Positions 51,820 through 64,000 of a stretch of 64,000 nucleotides of DNA are shown piece after piece; the first letter of the stretch is position 1; every line of letters begins with the position of its first letter. Both the position numbers and the translations under genes were made by a program. The stretch is taken from contig OY848927.1 in NCBI GenBank assembly GCA_963693285.1, positions 2,916,501 through 2,980,500 of the forward strand, in the 5' to 3' direction. The DNA comes from Xestospongia muta (taxonomy: Eukaryota; Porifera; Demospongiae; Haplosclerida; Petrosiidae). The notes below the pieces were generated by a model. That model searched no databases, was not told the origin of the DNA, and saw only the letters and a program-made list of their open reading frames with translations.

Positions 51820-53889
51820 ATGCGACTCTTTGAAAAAGAGATTGGGGGTCTAGTTCGATATTTAATCAGCGATAATTTACTAGTACTAAACGATTTGTTG
51901 AACAACGTTATTCTGCCAGACTTAGACGTAGAAGAAGAAAACGGAGCAAACATGGAGAAATTTGAGCAGTTTGTCAAATACATTGATGGCGAGGACGAGC
52001 AGAGCCAAGAACCACAATGTGCTCGCAAACTCCTCTTGCCGACCCCGCGTTATCTTACGTGTAAAGTGAAGTTACTCAACTCAGAATTATGGAAGTGTTT
52101 CTCTTCTGTAGGAACTGAAATGATTATAACTAAAAGTGGAAGGTAAGACATATAGCTTGTTTTGCTCTCTATTTGACTGCCTTCTTTATACATGCATATT
52201 TTCTAGGAGAATGTTTCCAGCCATCGATATTTCAGTTGCTGGTTTATCTCCAAACTCTCTTTATTCTATGTACCTTGACGTTTTACCGTTTGATGATCAT
52301 CGTTACAAATACATCCAAACAGATTGGCAACAAGTGGGAAAAGCCGGACATAAAACTTCTTATCGGAGTTATGTTCACCCTGATTCACCAAATACTGGAG
52401 CCTACTGGATGGAGAAACCAATATCGTTTAAATTAGTCAAATTGACTAACAGTAAATCAACTAAATGCGATGATCAGGTAATATCATCATAATAACTACA
52501 ACAATACTAATATTGTGTGTCTTTGTCACATTTATAATCATTATTCTATAAATTCTAGATCATTCTCAATTCAATGCAAAAGTACATTCCTTCTATTCGG
52601 ATTAGACGTGAATCTAAAAAGGACAAGCCAGTAACTCAATCATTCCAGTTTCCAGAAACTACTTTCATTGCCGTTACGGCATATCAAAACAGCAAGGTAA
52701 GAAACAGTAAAACAGTATACTATTATCACCCTAACACATAAGCCTATAACTATTAACGAATATAATATTTGCTTCTATCAGATAAAACAATTGAAAATTG
52801 AACATAATCCGTATGCCCGTGCATTTCGAGACTCCATACCTTCTGAAACTACCAGTAAAGCAGCGAAAAAAGGAGGCTACGTTCGTAGTCCAACAATAAC
52901 AGTTTCACCTCCTCGACATCAGTCTCTTCCATCATTCAATGCACATATCAATGAAGAAAGTGATGCAACTCATACCAATGTAAAATCCGGTAATTTTTGT
53001 GCAAATACTTAAGCTCTCATCTCTCTTTAAATTATTGACATCATGCAATTATCACTTTAAGCTCAGATTGTTTCATCTTTTTTTTCTTTCCTCAAGATTT
53101 CGTAAGTTCAGAAATGGTCTACCCAGAAGACTGGGTGCCAACTATACCATCTAATCCACAACCCCTAGAAAGTCCGTATGGCTGTCCACTTGATTTTCCC
53201 CAAGATGAGTATAGTCAATTGAAAATTGAACATAATCCGTATGCCCGTGAATTTCAAGACTCCATACCTTCTGAGAGTACCAGCAAAGCAGTGAAAAAAG
53301 GAGGCTACGTTCGTAGTCCAACAATAACAGTTTCACCTCCTCGACATCAGTCTCTTCCATCATTCAATGCACATATCAATGAAGAAAGTGATACCACTCA
53401 TAGCAGTGTAGAATCCGGTAATTTTTGTGCAAATACTTAAGCTCTCATCTCTCTTTAAATTATTGACATCATGCAATTAACACTTTAAGCTCAGATTGTT
53501 TCATCTTTTTTTTCTTTCCTCAAGATTTCTTAAGTTCAGAAATGCTCTACCCAGAAGACAGGGTGCCAACTATACCATCTAATCCACAACCTCTAGAAAG
53601 TCCATATGGCTGTCCACTTAATTTTCCCCCAGATGACTATAATCTTTACAACAGTGCTTTGATATATCAACTTCCACCAATAGAATCATTTTCAGAGCGT
53701 TATTTACGTCAAACATCTCAGTAAGTTACCTCAATATCATTTAGAGAGTTGTGAGCTTTTTTTTATTAAAGGATGTATTTGGAAGCTCAAGCTCAAGAGG
53801 TAATTATAAGTCCCGTTAAAATGCCAGAGTGTCTACAATTACGTGCTCTACCAAAACTTATTGATCTTGAATATGAAGATGAGTTATAA
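51820..53889 (+). CDS. T-box transcription factor, copy 4 (with duplicated exon)
   Basis: Exons 51820-52142, 52207-52477, 52559-52696, 52782-52989, 53097-53417, 53525-53720 and 53772-53889: 524 residues, or 417 without the 321-bp fifth exon. The T-box is intact. Private changes: LISDNLLVLND in exon 1 (EYLL in copies 1-3), V to L in DFLSSEM of exon 6, NVKSGN for NVESGN at the end of exon 4, and EDWVP in the fifth exon. The end is YEDEL as in copies 1 and 2. It lies about 20 kb from the tandem array and has the longest shared 3' flank with copy 3. Confidence 0.9.
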
Positions 53890-54006
53890 TGGAAATTCTA
53901 CATGAATAGAAATTTAACTTCTCAAAATTTTGTTTTATTTATTTTACTTTGGCACATTCAACTTGTTATTTGTCAAAGTTCAATGTTTTATCTATATCTT
54001 AATAAC

Positions 54007-54530
54007 TCAGTCCTCATATTCAGATTCTAATTTACATCCATTATGATCCATTGGTGATCCCATCACTGAAGAATATTCCCACTGGAAAAAACCACAACAA
54101 TAATTATCACTTTCAGCATCTAATTTTTCACCTCCATATTGTCTTCCAATTGATTGTTATCTTCTTCTTTGCTATCGATATCAGGAACATCTGTTATTTT
54201 TCTTCTTTTTGGCACATCTTATAGCAAAAAAACAAACTATATGTTTGCGTGTGTGACAATTAGTATATACATAGAAATCTTTCTTCAGAAGTTGTTTTAT
54301 GTGTAGTTTTCTTTGGCCTAAATAACAAAACATTATTATAAAGTTACAAGGTTTAAAACAACTAAAATAAAATAACTCATAGTTCCAGTTCTCTTAATGT
54401 CGTTAATGCACTGGCAGATCCTAGCTGCAGGCCTATTAAGCTCTACTCTGTATCCATCAGTGTAATGATTTGAAATGATAGGCAATTTCAGAGAGTTGAG
54501 AATTTGCTCTTTTAATGAGCAATTAATTTA
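54007..54530 (-). pseudogene. GRF-type zinc-finger remnant, copy 4
   Basis: As in the other units, with the same frame break ahead of GRQY. The extra GAA codon and the kept donor after GTM are shared with copy 3. Confidence 0.4.
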
Positions 54531-55320
54531 GTTAACAAACAGAACCTTAAAGAACTGCTGTTGACACGGCAAAACTGTTTATGTCATATCCATCATGCTC
54601 TATAAATATTGACATAGTTACCACAAGTGAGAGATTGATATTGTGTGTTAGGATGTTGTGTAGTGTAATAGAATGTATTAGATTAACTATCAAGAACAAT
54701 ACAGTATGGCTTTGTTGTGTTAATACTTGTTCTATTATTGTTGTTGTTATATTTGGTTTAATCACGTCTTTGGTTTGGTACTGGGAAGTCTGTATAAAAG
54801 AGGATTGTGTATTGATTAGTTAGGTTAATAACTCACTTGTGATCTTGTCTTCATTCTTTGATTGTTATTACTATAGCCAATAGTATAGTAAACACTATTA
54901 CTGACTTTAATGTTAATATAACAGAAAATAATTAAAAGATAATTGGTACCATTATTAAAATATTAGTATCTATCAAGTGTAATATTTTCAGCTACACTTG
55001 TTTTTCAAACCCTATTGGTCTTCCATGATCTATTGTTTTGTTCTTATTGTTTCTTTGAAACCAGTGTCTTCATAGTGTACAGGATAGTATTCTCACCTCA
55101 CATACTAACCTCAGTCTCCAGTCCTCATTATTAACATAATAAGGATTACAGTTGTGTTGGAAAGATGGCTGTATATGTAATGTTAGCACTTCACAAAACT
55201 TATTTCTTACATTTGATATTATTTACTATTAACTTTACCTTTAATACCAATTCCTATAAAAATCAAGAGCTAATTTAATTTTTTTATTGTTCATTAAAAA
55301 ACATAACTGTATTACAGACT
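54531..55320. other. Non-coding 3' flank of T-unit 4
   Basis: Matches 33000-33810; no gene seen. Short open frames on either strand are not supported. Confidence 0.6.
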
Positions 55321-57000
55321 TACTTTAAAGTAACAAAACAGTTATAGTAGATGTAATGGTCATTATGTATGAAGAACTTCACTCCAGTATGATTACTGTA
55401 GATACTAAAGTTAGTAACTAAAAGAGGAACATTAAAAGATAGTTAGTAATCAATGATATACTTTACCTAGTTGGATATCAGTGACTTGAGATATGACATT
55501 ATCTACTTGACAAGTAGATAATGTCATATCTTAGGAGGAGGACCAGCAGGGGAGAATGTTATTTTTATCTAGTGAGTAGGAAGATTTAAGAGAAAAATGT
55601 CAATATTACATAATACCTGATATGGCATAGATTCTAACTCCAGTATAAACTGAGGTGGACTAGAAGAAATTATATTAATACAACTCTCACTATTCCCTTC
55701 AGTCAAGAATTATCCTGATACATTATGTTATGACAGAAGGGTCTACGAGAACATTTACCCTCAACTACACACCACTCACACAGTGGATTACCCACACTAA
55801 CACACTCACTACAACTAGTAGTACTAGTACACTCCTCCATATTTGAACCAATCACCTATCAACAAACATATGTTATATAGTACTATGTATATATACTAAT
55901 ACTTACATCAGTAGTTCCTTTAATTCCATACATATAGTTTGAACCTTCTGACCAGGTAAGACTAGTTACAACCTCAGACTAAGGTTCCATTATCCCATAA
56001 ATATTGTATAACAAATTAACACATCAACTAGAATATAATATATACCTCTGACCTCGTTAATATAGTATTTGTTACTATCAGGGAATGTCAGTCCAAGAAT
56101 AGATGTTAGTCTATTACTTATTGTAGTGTTAGTAATAATATTGTTAGAAGAAAGAACACCAGTAGAACCTACTCATGGGTAAGTACCACTAATATCATAC
56201 TGTAAAGGGAAAGAACGATTAAATACATTAATCGTGTCATAATTTAGCTCACCATAGTACTAGATTATCCAAAACAAGACTTCGTCTCCCACTGAATGTA
56301 ACTATTACCACTATTATGTACAACACAGGACTGATAGGCACTGTCCATTCTGGAGTTAATAATTGTAAGATTATAAGATCTCTACTAGGTGAACTTAGTG
56401 GTATTAATGCCTCTCAATTTAACACTGATAGACCTTTGATAGTGGGATTAAAGAGAGTATTTCCATCACAACTGAATACCACTTCATATTGATTGTTACT
56501 ACTGTCAGCAGTACTGTTACATACTTTAACAATACAAACGTCATCATTACCACTAGTTGTATTTGCTACAACATAGTAAGTATATCCAGACTGGAAGAAA
56601 CCACCATAAAACTCTTGGTCAACTCTGTTCTGGAAAGTTAATGATTAGTGTTGTAATTGTTTAACAATAACTAAAACTAAAACTATTTTTGTAATGGCCA
56701 AATCATTATTGTTAACAATAACAAACTATAACTAAAATTAACCAGCCATTGATTTACAATTAATAACAAAAAGTAAAATTGCACAAAAGTAGTTGTGAAT
56801 TTTAGCCATTTCATTCCAGATTTCACACAATCAGATCAGTTAACCATTCAAAGGTGTAAACAGTTAAACACAGACTAAAATAACAATATACTTACCTCCT
56901 GACCACTGGGTATATTACATGTAATAATATTGTCACTAGTTTGTATACCAGTTCGAACTATGTTACCAAATAAACATTGGTATGTTATACCACTAGTCTG
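55321..57000 (-). pseudogene. Receptor remnant paralogous to 33811-35490
   Basis: Exon 6 (55322-55421), broken exon 5 with the inverted repeat (55489-55531), PSI1 exon (55617-55858), exons 3 and 2 (55910-56206, shortened), part of the Sema exon (56254-56635), the 240-bp insert (56640-56880) and exon 9 (56895-57000). Here exon 9 keeps CGA, whereas its partner at 35445 has TGA, so that change came after the segmental duplication. Confidence 0.7.
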
Positions 57001-57960
57001 AACAGAGAGAATGAGAGAGAGATGAATGCAATTAACCTGTATATGTTTTTAAACATAGATGGACGCTTTTAGTTTGTTTAGTGAGTATACTTATGACCAA
57101 TAACCTATCCACTGTGTATGAAGTCTTATAATACATTCAAACAAAGTGATATGACTTCAAAATCTTCAAATCAAACTACATCCTATATATTAGGATAATA
57201 GGATACACCTCTCTATATTACCAAAGCTTCAATTCCTGAGCTTATCTCAATATTTATATCTCTCCCACTAACCTATCAAAGATTTATAGTATATGTGTAT
57301 TTTGTGTACACATGTAAATTGCTCTCGTCATACACATAATTATGACTCATTTACCATAGTATTAAGAGTTCTTATTTGTAGAAATTATATTAATACAACT
57401 GTCAGTATTCCCTTGACTCAAGAGTTGTCCTGATACATTACTGTCATGACAGAAGGATCTATGAGAACATTTCCCCTCAACTACACACACCCACACAATG
57501 GATTCCCCAGACTAACACACTCACTACAACTAGTAGACAGTAGTAGTACTAGTACATTCCTCTATCTTTAAACCAATCACCTATCAACAAACATATGTTA
57601 TATAGTACAATATATATATACTAGTACTTACATCAGTAGTTCCTTTAATACCATATATATAGTCTGAACCTTCTGACCAGGTAAGACTAGTTACTGAACT
57701 AGACATCTCAATGTCAGTAATAAGACTAACATTCCCATTATCCCACAAATACTGTATAACAAATTAACACATCAATTAGTGTATAGTATATATCTCTGAC
57801 CTTGTTAATATAGTGTTTGTTACTATCAGAGAATGCCATATAAATGAAGTTGAGATCATCTACAGTCAGTCCAAGAATAGATGTTAGTCCATTACTTATT
57901 GTAGTGTTAGTAATAATATTGTTAGAAGAGTTCATTGTTAGTCTGGTGTTGCCACTCAAA
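57001..57960 (-). pseudogene. Receptor fragments: exon 8 end, 4, 3, 2
   Basis: After a short GA tract and intron-like sequence, the end of exon 8 (about 57352-57378) is fused to the middle of the PSI1 exon (57379-57592, one base missing in the CGWC region), followed by exon 3 (57632-57751) and exon 2, which breaks off at about 57930 and runs into unrelated sequence. Confidence 0.65.
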
Positions 57961-59001
57961 GGTCCAGCAATAACTCATTAATTATTACTATGCATTACTT
58001 GGCATAAGTTGAGGGGAGGCTGAAGTTGACCCCCTTTTTCCTATCCTTACATGTAATGACAATTTATCTGAACATATTCTCATTACTATTTATACATTTG
58101 TATGTAATAGGACATAAACTGAAATCTAAAAAATTGAATATACATAATTTAAGTTTCTTAGTTATATATAGTAATAATAATTTATTGATGGTATGTGTTT
58201 GTGTGTGTTTGTATGTTGCTATTGCTGTGTATATAGAAACAAATATCCTTTCTATTGTCTTGTTCATGTTATTTATGGAACCTTCCCTAAACAACTTATA
58301 ATTCCATTGTTAAAACAATTATATTTAATATGCAGCAAAATAATATACCAAACAAAACTGTTTACAAAGATAATAGTCACTGTATTAATTTATATTAAAA
58401 CATGACCAAGTTAATGAAGATAATAGCCTCTGTATTAATTTATATGTTTCTTTAAATGATTTTTAAATAAATAGAGTAATGTGTTTGATTTCAATATAAT
58501 AGATTCATAGAGTATTTCATAGAGAGGACACAAAGGAAACAAAGAAGTTCAAGGAGGTAGATATATAAAAAGAGCACACAACATGAAGTCAATTGATGAC
58601 AGATTATCATTTCATATTTATATTTTTTGAAAAAACATGTCTCACTCCATTAATTATAAACAAGATAACAGTAATAGTGTCATTACTATATACATGTAAT
58701 AAAAAGTTGAAATTAAATAAAGACTCCTATAATAATTAGTTGTCTTATATATTTTGATATAGTACTTGGTATCTTTGTTATTATGTATAGAAATGATCAC
58801 TTTATTCTTGTTTATCATTCACAAATTCAGAAACCATCACTACTTTATTTTCATAAATAATGGATATAAGGACAGTTATGCTAATATTCTTTAAAGTACT
58901 GTACTACATAACAACAAAGTTACTGACATATATTTATAACACTATAACATGTTGTCATGAGTAACAACTAACAAGATAAAAACAGTGTATCATCAAATGA
59001 C
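57961..59001. other. Intergenic region and 3' flank of gene 4
   Basis: 57961-58470 is AT-rich, with a GT-rich stretch near 58192-58215 and a GGGGAGGCTGAAGTTGACCC stretch near 58012 that could be a transposon end. 58480-59001 matches the 3' flank of gene 3. No gene is seen. Confidence 0.5.
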
Positions 59002-61442
59002 TTATATGTAGTCATCATCATTATTATCAGTTGTAACTGATGGAGGAGGAGGTTCAGTGTTAGTATTCAGTCCACTTGAGCTAGGTAACTCCTCATATGT
59101 ATGTATATCACTGGTTGTGATATAGGCTGGGTTGAATTGAGAAGGTACAATACCAGTACTGTCCTGATAAACTATGTTAGGAGATATTTTACTTATTTCA
59201 TTTCCTCCAGTATCACTATGATAAAAGAAATAAATTGATAATAAATTTTATTTTCTCATACTTTGTTGAATTATTTCTTGTTCTCTTTGATTTATTTTGA
59301 TACCACAATATCACTATAACAATAATAACTATAAATAAAATTATAACAATTATTATTACTGCTCCAATAATACCACTAACTACTGCACCACTAATTGGAG
59401 AACTATCTTGTGTACCATAAATAAGAGTCCAATTGATAATATCAATAGAATTACTGGGAAATCTTAAATAACTACCAACTTGAACCTAAACATAAAGTGG
59501 AAATCAACAATAGGAAATATGAGATATATATACTTACAGTAACATTTATAACTGTATACTGATATTTAACTGGTGGTATACATGCTATGATCTGAGACAT
59601 ATATCACTTGATATCAATACATATTACATGATTCATACTTTATCTGATAGAGACTCAATTCTACATTCCTCAGAACCAACTTTCACATTTATTTCTAAAA
59701 TAATCACAGATTGAATATTACTTCCCTATAAACAAATGTGATAAATTGTATAACTACATTAAGTGGAGACACTGACTCTTATCCTAATAGTCTGTGAACT
59801 ATCTCCTAAATCCACATTATGATCATTAGAATCAATTCCATCGAAAGTAGGATTTGGTTTGAGAGTAAGTCTGAACTCAGACTGACTACTGTCTGGTGAA
59901 GTAACTCCATCTAGTATCAATGTATAATTCACTGTAGTATCAATGGCACTAGTCACATTAACTCCACTAATAGGAGGAGCTATACACTCTAGTTTAGTAC
60001 TACTAACATTAACACATTGCTATAATAGAAAGAAGTCAGATCATTACATTAAACTAGTATATTGGTCATACCTCAGTTCTAGTAGGAAATCTAGAGTCAG
60101 TGATACGTATCATAGGAGACTGGATTACATCTACATTAGTACCAGTAAAGTTTAACTTGATACCTCCACTATATAACAAACAACACATCACTTAGTCTCA
60201 TAATGTACTCTACTTACGCTGGTATAGTTATTTGAGGACTCAGTGAACTAAATGTGGGATCTGGTTTATAAAGATATGTCACTGCTGAATTACTAAACTC
60301 TGCTTCATTTACTGACACTATTATAGTCCTGGTACAATTAACAGAAGAAACATTAGCTGAAGTACATTGGATTTGACTTGAACTAATGTTCCTGAGAAAA
60401 GAACCAATCTTATATGATACTAGTCTGTACTATAGTAAGTCATTAACACTCACATAATATTGCACTCAATGTCAGGACAGTGACTGCTCCTCTTTCTCCT
60501 CTTATTTGATGAGGACTCTCTCATGATTACTTTGGTCTCTTTTTTGTTACCAATGTCCAAGTTAGTTCCTTCTACTCTCACTAGAGTACCTCCACTAGCT
60601 GGACCAAATGTAGGACTCACTGACTGAATAAAAGGGGTCAGGAATTGGAACTGTGTACTACTGACAGCTGTCTTAAGTTGAAGTGCAGTAGTATTTACTA
60701 TCACAGTTATAGTTACAGTGCTGGTTACAGTATTATTGTCATCAGGAGTAATACAACATACTATCCTCTTTCCAGGTACATACAGATCTAAGTTAGAGGT
60801 ACATGTTCTACTGCCAAGGGTAACAGAGAGGAGGTTTGAAGACTGGGTACCCAAATTACTACCATATATGGTAACTTGTGTTCTTCCTTGAGGAGGACCA
60901 TTCGTAGGAGTAAAGTTAGTGATGACAGGATTAGGACAGTCTCCACTCATTGTGACTATATTATTAGTACATACACTCCTCTCACTGCACATATTACTAT
61001 CACACCAACTACAGTCAAATCCAGTGTTAATATTCTGAGCTAGACATGAAGAACAACCATTAGCCAGTGTAGGACAATTGTATAGGACCACTATATATAA
61101 GACAGAATACTCAGCAGTTTACTTTATATAATAGACCTACCATTGATAGTGTCTCCAGTAATAGTCTCTGTATCATAGGATTTGGTATTAGAGATCTGTC
61201 TGAGAATGAAAGGATGTGTCAGAGTCTGAGTATGACCTCCACTAAATGACAACTACAATAATATAATGACAGGGACATATCTCCAAATAATACAATATAC
61301 TTACCTCCTGACCACTGGGTATATTACATGTAATAATATTGTCACTAGTTTGTATACCAGTTCGAACTATGTTACCAAATAAACATTGGTATGTTATACC
61401 ACTAGTCTGAATGGAGAGAATGAGAGTGAGAGAGAGAGAGAG

Positions 61443-61525
<83 letters not shown>

Positions 61526-64000
61526 TATTAGTGGTAATTTCCCAGCAGACAGAATTAGGACAGTCTCCACTCATTGTGAATTCTCATTCTCATTCTCATT
61601 GAGAACGAGAATGAGAGAGAGTTAGATAAAAGCAATTAACCTGTAAGTTAAATTATGTATTTTTTCTAACATAACATGATGGATGTTTTTAGTTTGTTTA
61701 GTGAGTGTTCTTATGACTAATGATGTCTCCACTATGTACGAGGTCTTAAAATACATTCAAACAAAGTCATGTGACTTCAAAATCAAACTACTCTCTATAT
61801 AATTTTTAAACTTATCACACATTTATATCTCTCCCACTAACCTATCAAAGATTTGTGGTATATGTGTATTTTGTGTACACATTTAGATTGCTCTTGTCAT
61901 ATGCATAATTATGACCCACTTACCAAAGTATTAAGAGTTCTTAATTGTAGGTTCTTACTCACACCAACTGGTTGACTATAGCTATTACCATATAAGGAAG
62001 GTTGTAGGAGAGGACAGAGATCAGTGGAATTCTCCTCACCAGTTATCTGTGATAAAATGTACCATTAGTAATTATACTTTATATTAAAGGGTCTTACTCT
62101 TATCCAGTTATCATCTCCTCCAGTACAAGCAGAGTTATCTCCAGTACATGTAAAATCTAACTGACACCATCCACATATACCATCTGTTGAGACACAAGGA
62201 CTACATCTGAAAAGAAACATCAGTAAAAAGCTCAGATAAGCTATTTAATCAAGCATGTTTATTTTATCTATAAAATAATTTATCTACAAGTACTTGTTAT
62301 AAATTGGAATGTTTTTATAAATATAAAAACACTATAGTCATCAGATGTATATGTATGTGGCTACTAGTTAGTTAATACATGAAATAATTATATCCATTCT
62401 TCCCATTGCTCTAATTATTGTAAACCATAACTCATGTATGTATGAGTAACAATTATTGTAAGTCATACCAATTTAGGATAAATAATACATTAAATTCACA
62501 CATATATGAGGAACAAAAAGTATGTAGGTCTATATAAATCAAGAGCTAATTTTGTTTTATTGTTCATTAAAGAAACATAACTGTATTACAGACTTACTTT
62601 GTAGTAACAGAACATTTATAGAAGATGTAATGATTATTATGTATAAAGAACTTCACTGCAGTATGATTACTGTAGATACTAAAGTTAGTAACTAAAAGAG
62701 AAACATTAAAAGATACTTAGTAATCAAGGATGTACTTTACCTAGTTGGATATCAGTGACTTGAGATATGACATTATCTACTTGACAAGTGGCACTAGTAC
62801 CATTTACTTGTAATGGACTTAATATCTCAATATTTAGAGATGTGTTATTAAATACACAGAAATACTCCTCTCCTGATAACTTAGGAGGAGGACCAACAGG
62901 AGAGAATGTTATCTTGATCTAGTGAATAAGGGTATTTAAAAAAGAAATCTTAATATAACATAATACCTGGTGTGGCATTGATTCTAACTCCAGTATAAAC
63001 TGAGGTGGCTCAATAGTGACAGTATTAATACAGCTGTCGCTATTCCCTTGAGTCAAGAATCGTCCTGATACATGATTGTCCTGACAAAAAGGACTACGAG
63101 AACATTTACTCCCGACTACACACCACCCACACAGTGGATTACCCAGACTTACACACTCACTACAACTAGTAGTACTTGCACACTCCTCTATCTTTAAACC
63201 AATCACCTATCAACAAACATATGTCATATAGTACAATATATATATACTAGTACTTACATCAGTAGTTCCTTTAATACCATATATATAGTCTGAACCTTCT
63301 GACCAAGTAAGACTAGTTACTGAACTAGACATCTCTACCTCAGTAATAAGACTATGGTTCCCATTATCCCACAAATACTGTAGAACAAATTAACACATCA
63401 ACTAGAGTATAGTATATATATCTCTGACCTTGTTAATATAGTGTTTGTTACTAACAGAGAATGCAATATAAATGAAGTTGAGATCATCTACAGTCAGTCC
63501 AAGAATAGATGTTAGTCCATTACTTATTGTAGTGTTAGTAATAATATTGTTAGAAGAGAGAACACCAGTAGCACCTACTCCTGGGTAAGTACCACTAATA
63601 TCACACTATAAAAAGAAAAAACAATTAAATACATTAAATGTGTCATAATTTAGCTCACCATAGTACCAGATAATCCTGAACATAACTGGGTCCCCCACTG
63701 AATGTTACTATTATCACTATTACCTACTACACAGGACTGATAGGCACTCTCCATTATTGAGTTAATAACTGTAAGATTATAAGAACAGACTCTACTAGGT
63801 GAACCACTTGGTGTTATTGCTATCAGTAATGTCTCTCCATTTAACACTGATACACCTTTGATAGTGGGATTAAAGAAAGTGTTTCCATCACAACCTAATA
63901 CCATTTCATATTGATTGTTGAAATTAATGTTACCACTGTCAGCAGTACTGTTACATACTCTAACAATACGAACTTCATTATTAGCAGCATTATCAATGGA
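59002..64000 (-). CDS. Plexin-like receptor gene 4, 5' end beyond window
   Basis: Exons from the right edge: 63659 to beyond 64000 (Sema, partial), 63429-63605, 63258-63377, 62967-63206, 62741-62918, 62598-62691, 62098-62206, 61924-62046, 61305-61406, 61141-61252, 60454-61090, 60218-60391, 60072-60168, 59777-60019, 59639-59725, 59538-59591, 59262-59485 and 59002-59215. Lengths and phases equal gene 3 apart from a one-codon difference in the membrane exon and ten fewer codons in the tail. All visible exons are open, and the exon 9 codon that is TGA in gene 3 is CGA here, so this is the best candidate for a working receptor. The tail keeps NPAY, TYEEL and the acidic DDDYI end, but PPPLPPDR is reduced to PPPPS, so the SH3-type ligand is lost. 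RRKR is present in exon 11. Confidence 0.87.
61417..61625. repeat. Compound (GA)n-(GT)n microsatellite with an exon 11 scrap, gene 4 intron 8
   Basis: A GA tract (61424-61488) passes directly into a GT tract (61489-61523). At about 61551-61580 follows a ~27-bp copy of exon 11 (aattaggacagtctccactc...), then CTCATT and GAGAATGAGAG stretches that can pair with each other. All of it lies in the intron upstream of exon 9, where other copies have only GA. Confidence 0.9.

Noticed and set aside
58026..58405. Overlapping ORFs around a GT-rich stretch on both strands
   Set aside because: AT/GT-rich low-complexity frames with no motif and no copies elsewhere.

Overview
The window looks like nuclear DNA of an early-branching animal, most likely a demosponge. 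It is AT-rich, introns are very short (about 50-120 bp is common) with clean GT/AG borders, and the coding content is metazoan: plexin-type receptors (Sema, PSI, IPT) and T-box transcription factors. Nothing bacterial, no tRNA or rRNA gene and no CRISPR array was seen. The sponge assignment is inference; the exon structures below were read by hand from splice sites and phase.

Minus strand, whole window: a family of plexin-like receptor genes arranged head to tail. One is complete in exon content (39178-44555, 18 exons, 1305 codons, but with one in-frame TGA). Two run off the window edges with every visible exon open (1-6040 and 59002-64000). One keeps its first five exons and is then scrambled (11739-13632). 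Between them lie many exon fragments of the same family (6200-9060, 11216-11738, 13850-17290, 33800-36170, 37890-38470, 45690-47360, 55320-57960). The full protein has the ectodomain order of a plexin (signal peptide, Sema, PSI1, IPT, PSI2, IPT, PSI3, several IPT, transmembrane helix) but ends in a tail of about 93 residues with tyrosine and proline motifs in place of the plexin RasGAP region.

Plus strand, 17.3-33.2 kb: three tandem 5.0-5.5 kb units, each carrying a T-box gene; a fourth copy lies at 50.7-54.8 kb and a truncated unit without a T-box gene at 8.9-11.2 kb. In each full unit a small unrecognised minus-strand gene (132 aa) starts about 225 bp from the T-box start codon, so the two probably share a bidirectional promoter. 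Downstream, converging on the T-box gene, lies a broken minus-strand gene with a GRF-type zinc-finger remnant. Three T-box copies contain an internal 428-bp duplication that creates an extra, phase-symmetric 321-bp exon repeating the end of the DNA-binding domain.

The rest is duplicated and mobile DNA: two copies of a LINE remnant (36.6-37.6 and 47.8-48.7 kb), a hAT/DUF4371-type transposase remnant just upstream of the complete receptor gene (44.6-45.6 kb), an Ig-like exon remnant (50.1-50.7 kb), GA/CT microsatellites sitting at one particular splice acceptor in nearly every receptor copy, and junctions showing repeated segmental duplication, exon shuffling and template switching. The locus reads as an actively rearranging receptor array into which a T-box cassette has been drawn and amplified.
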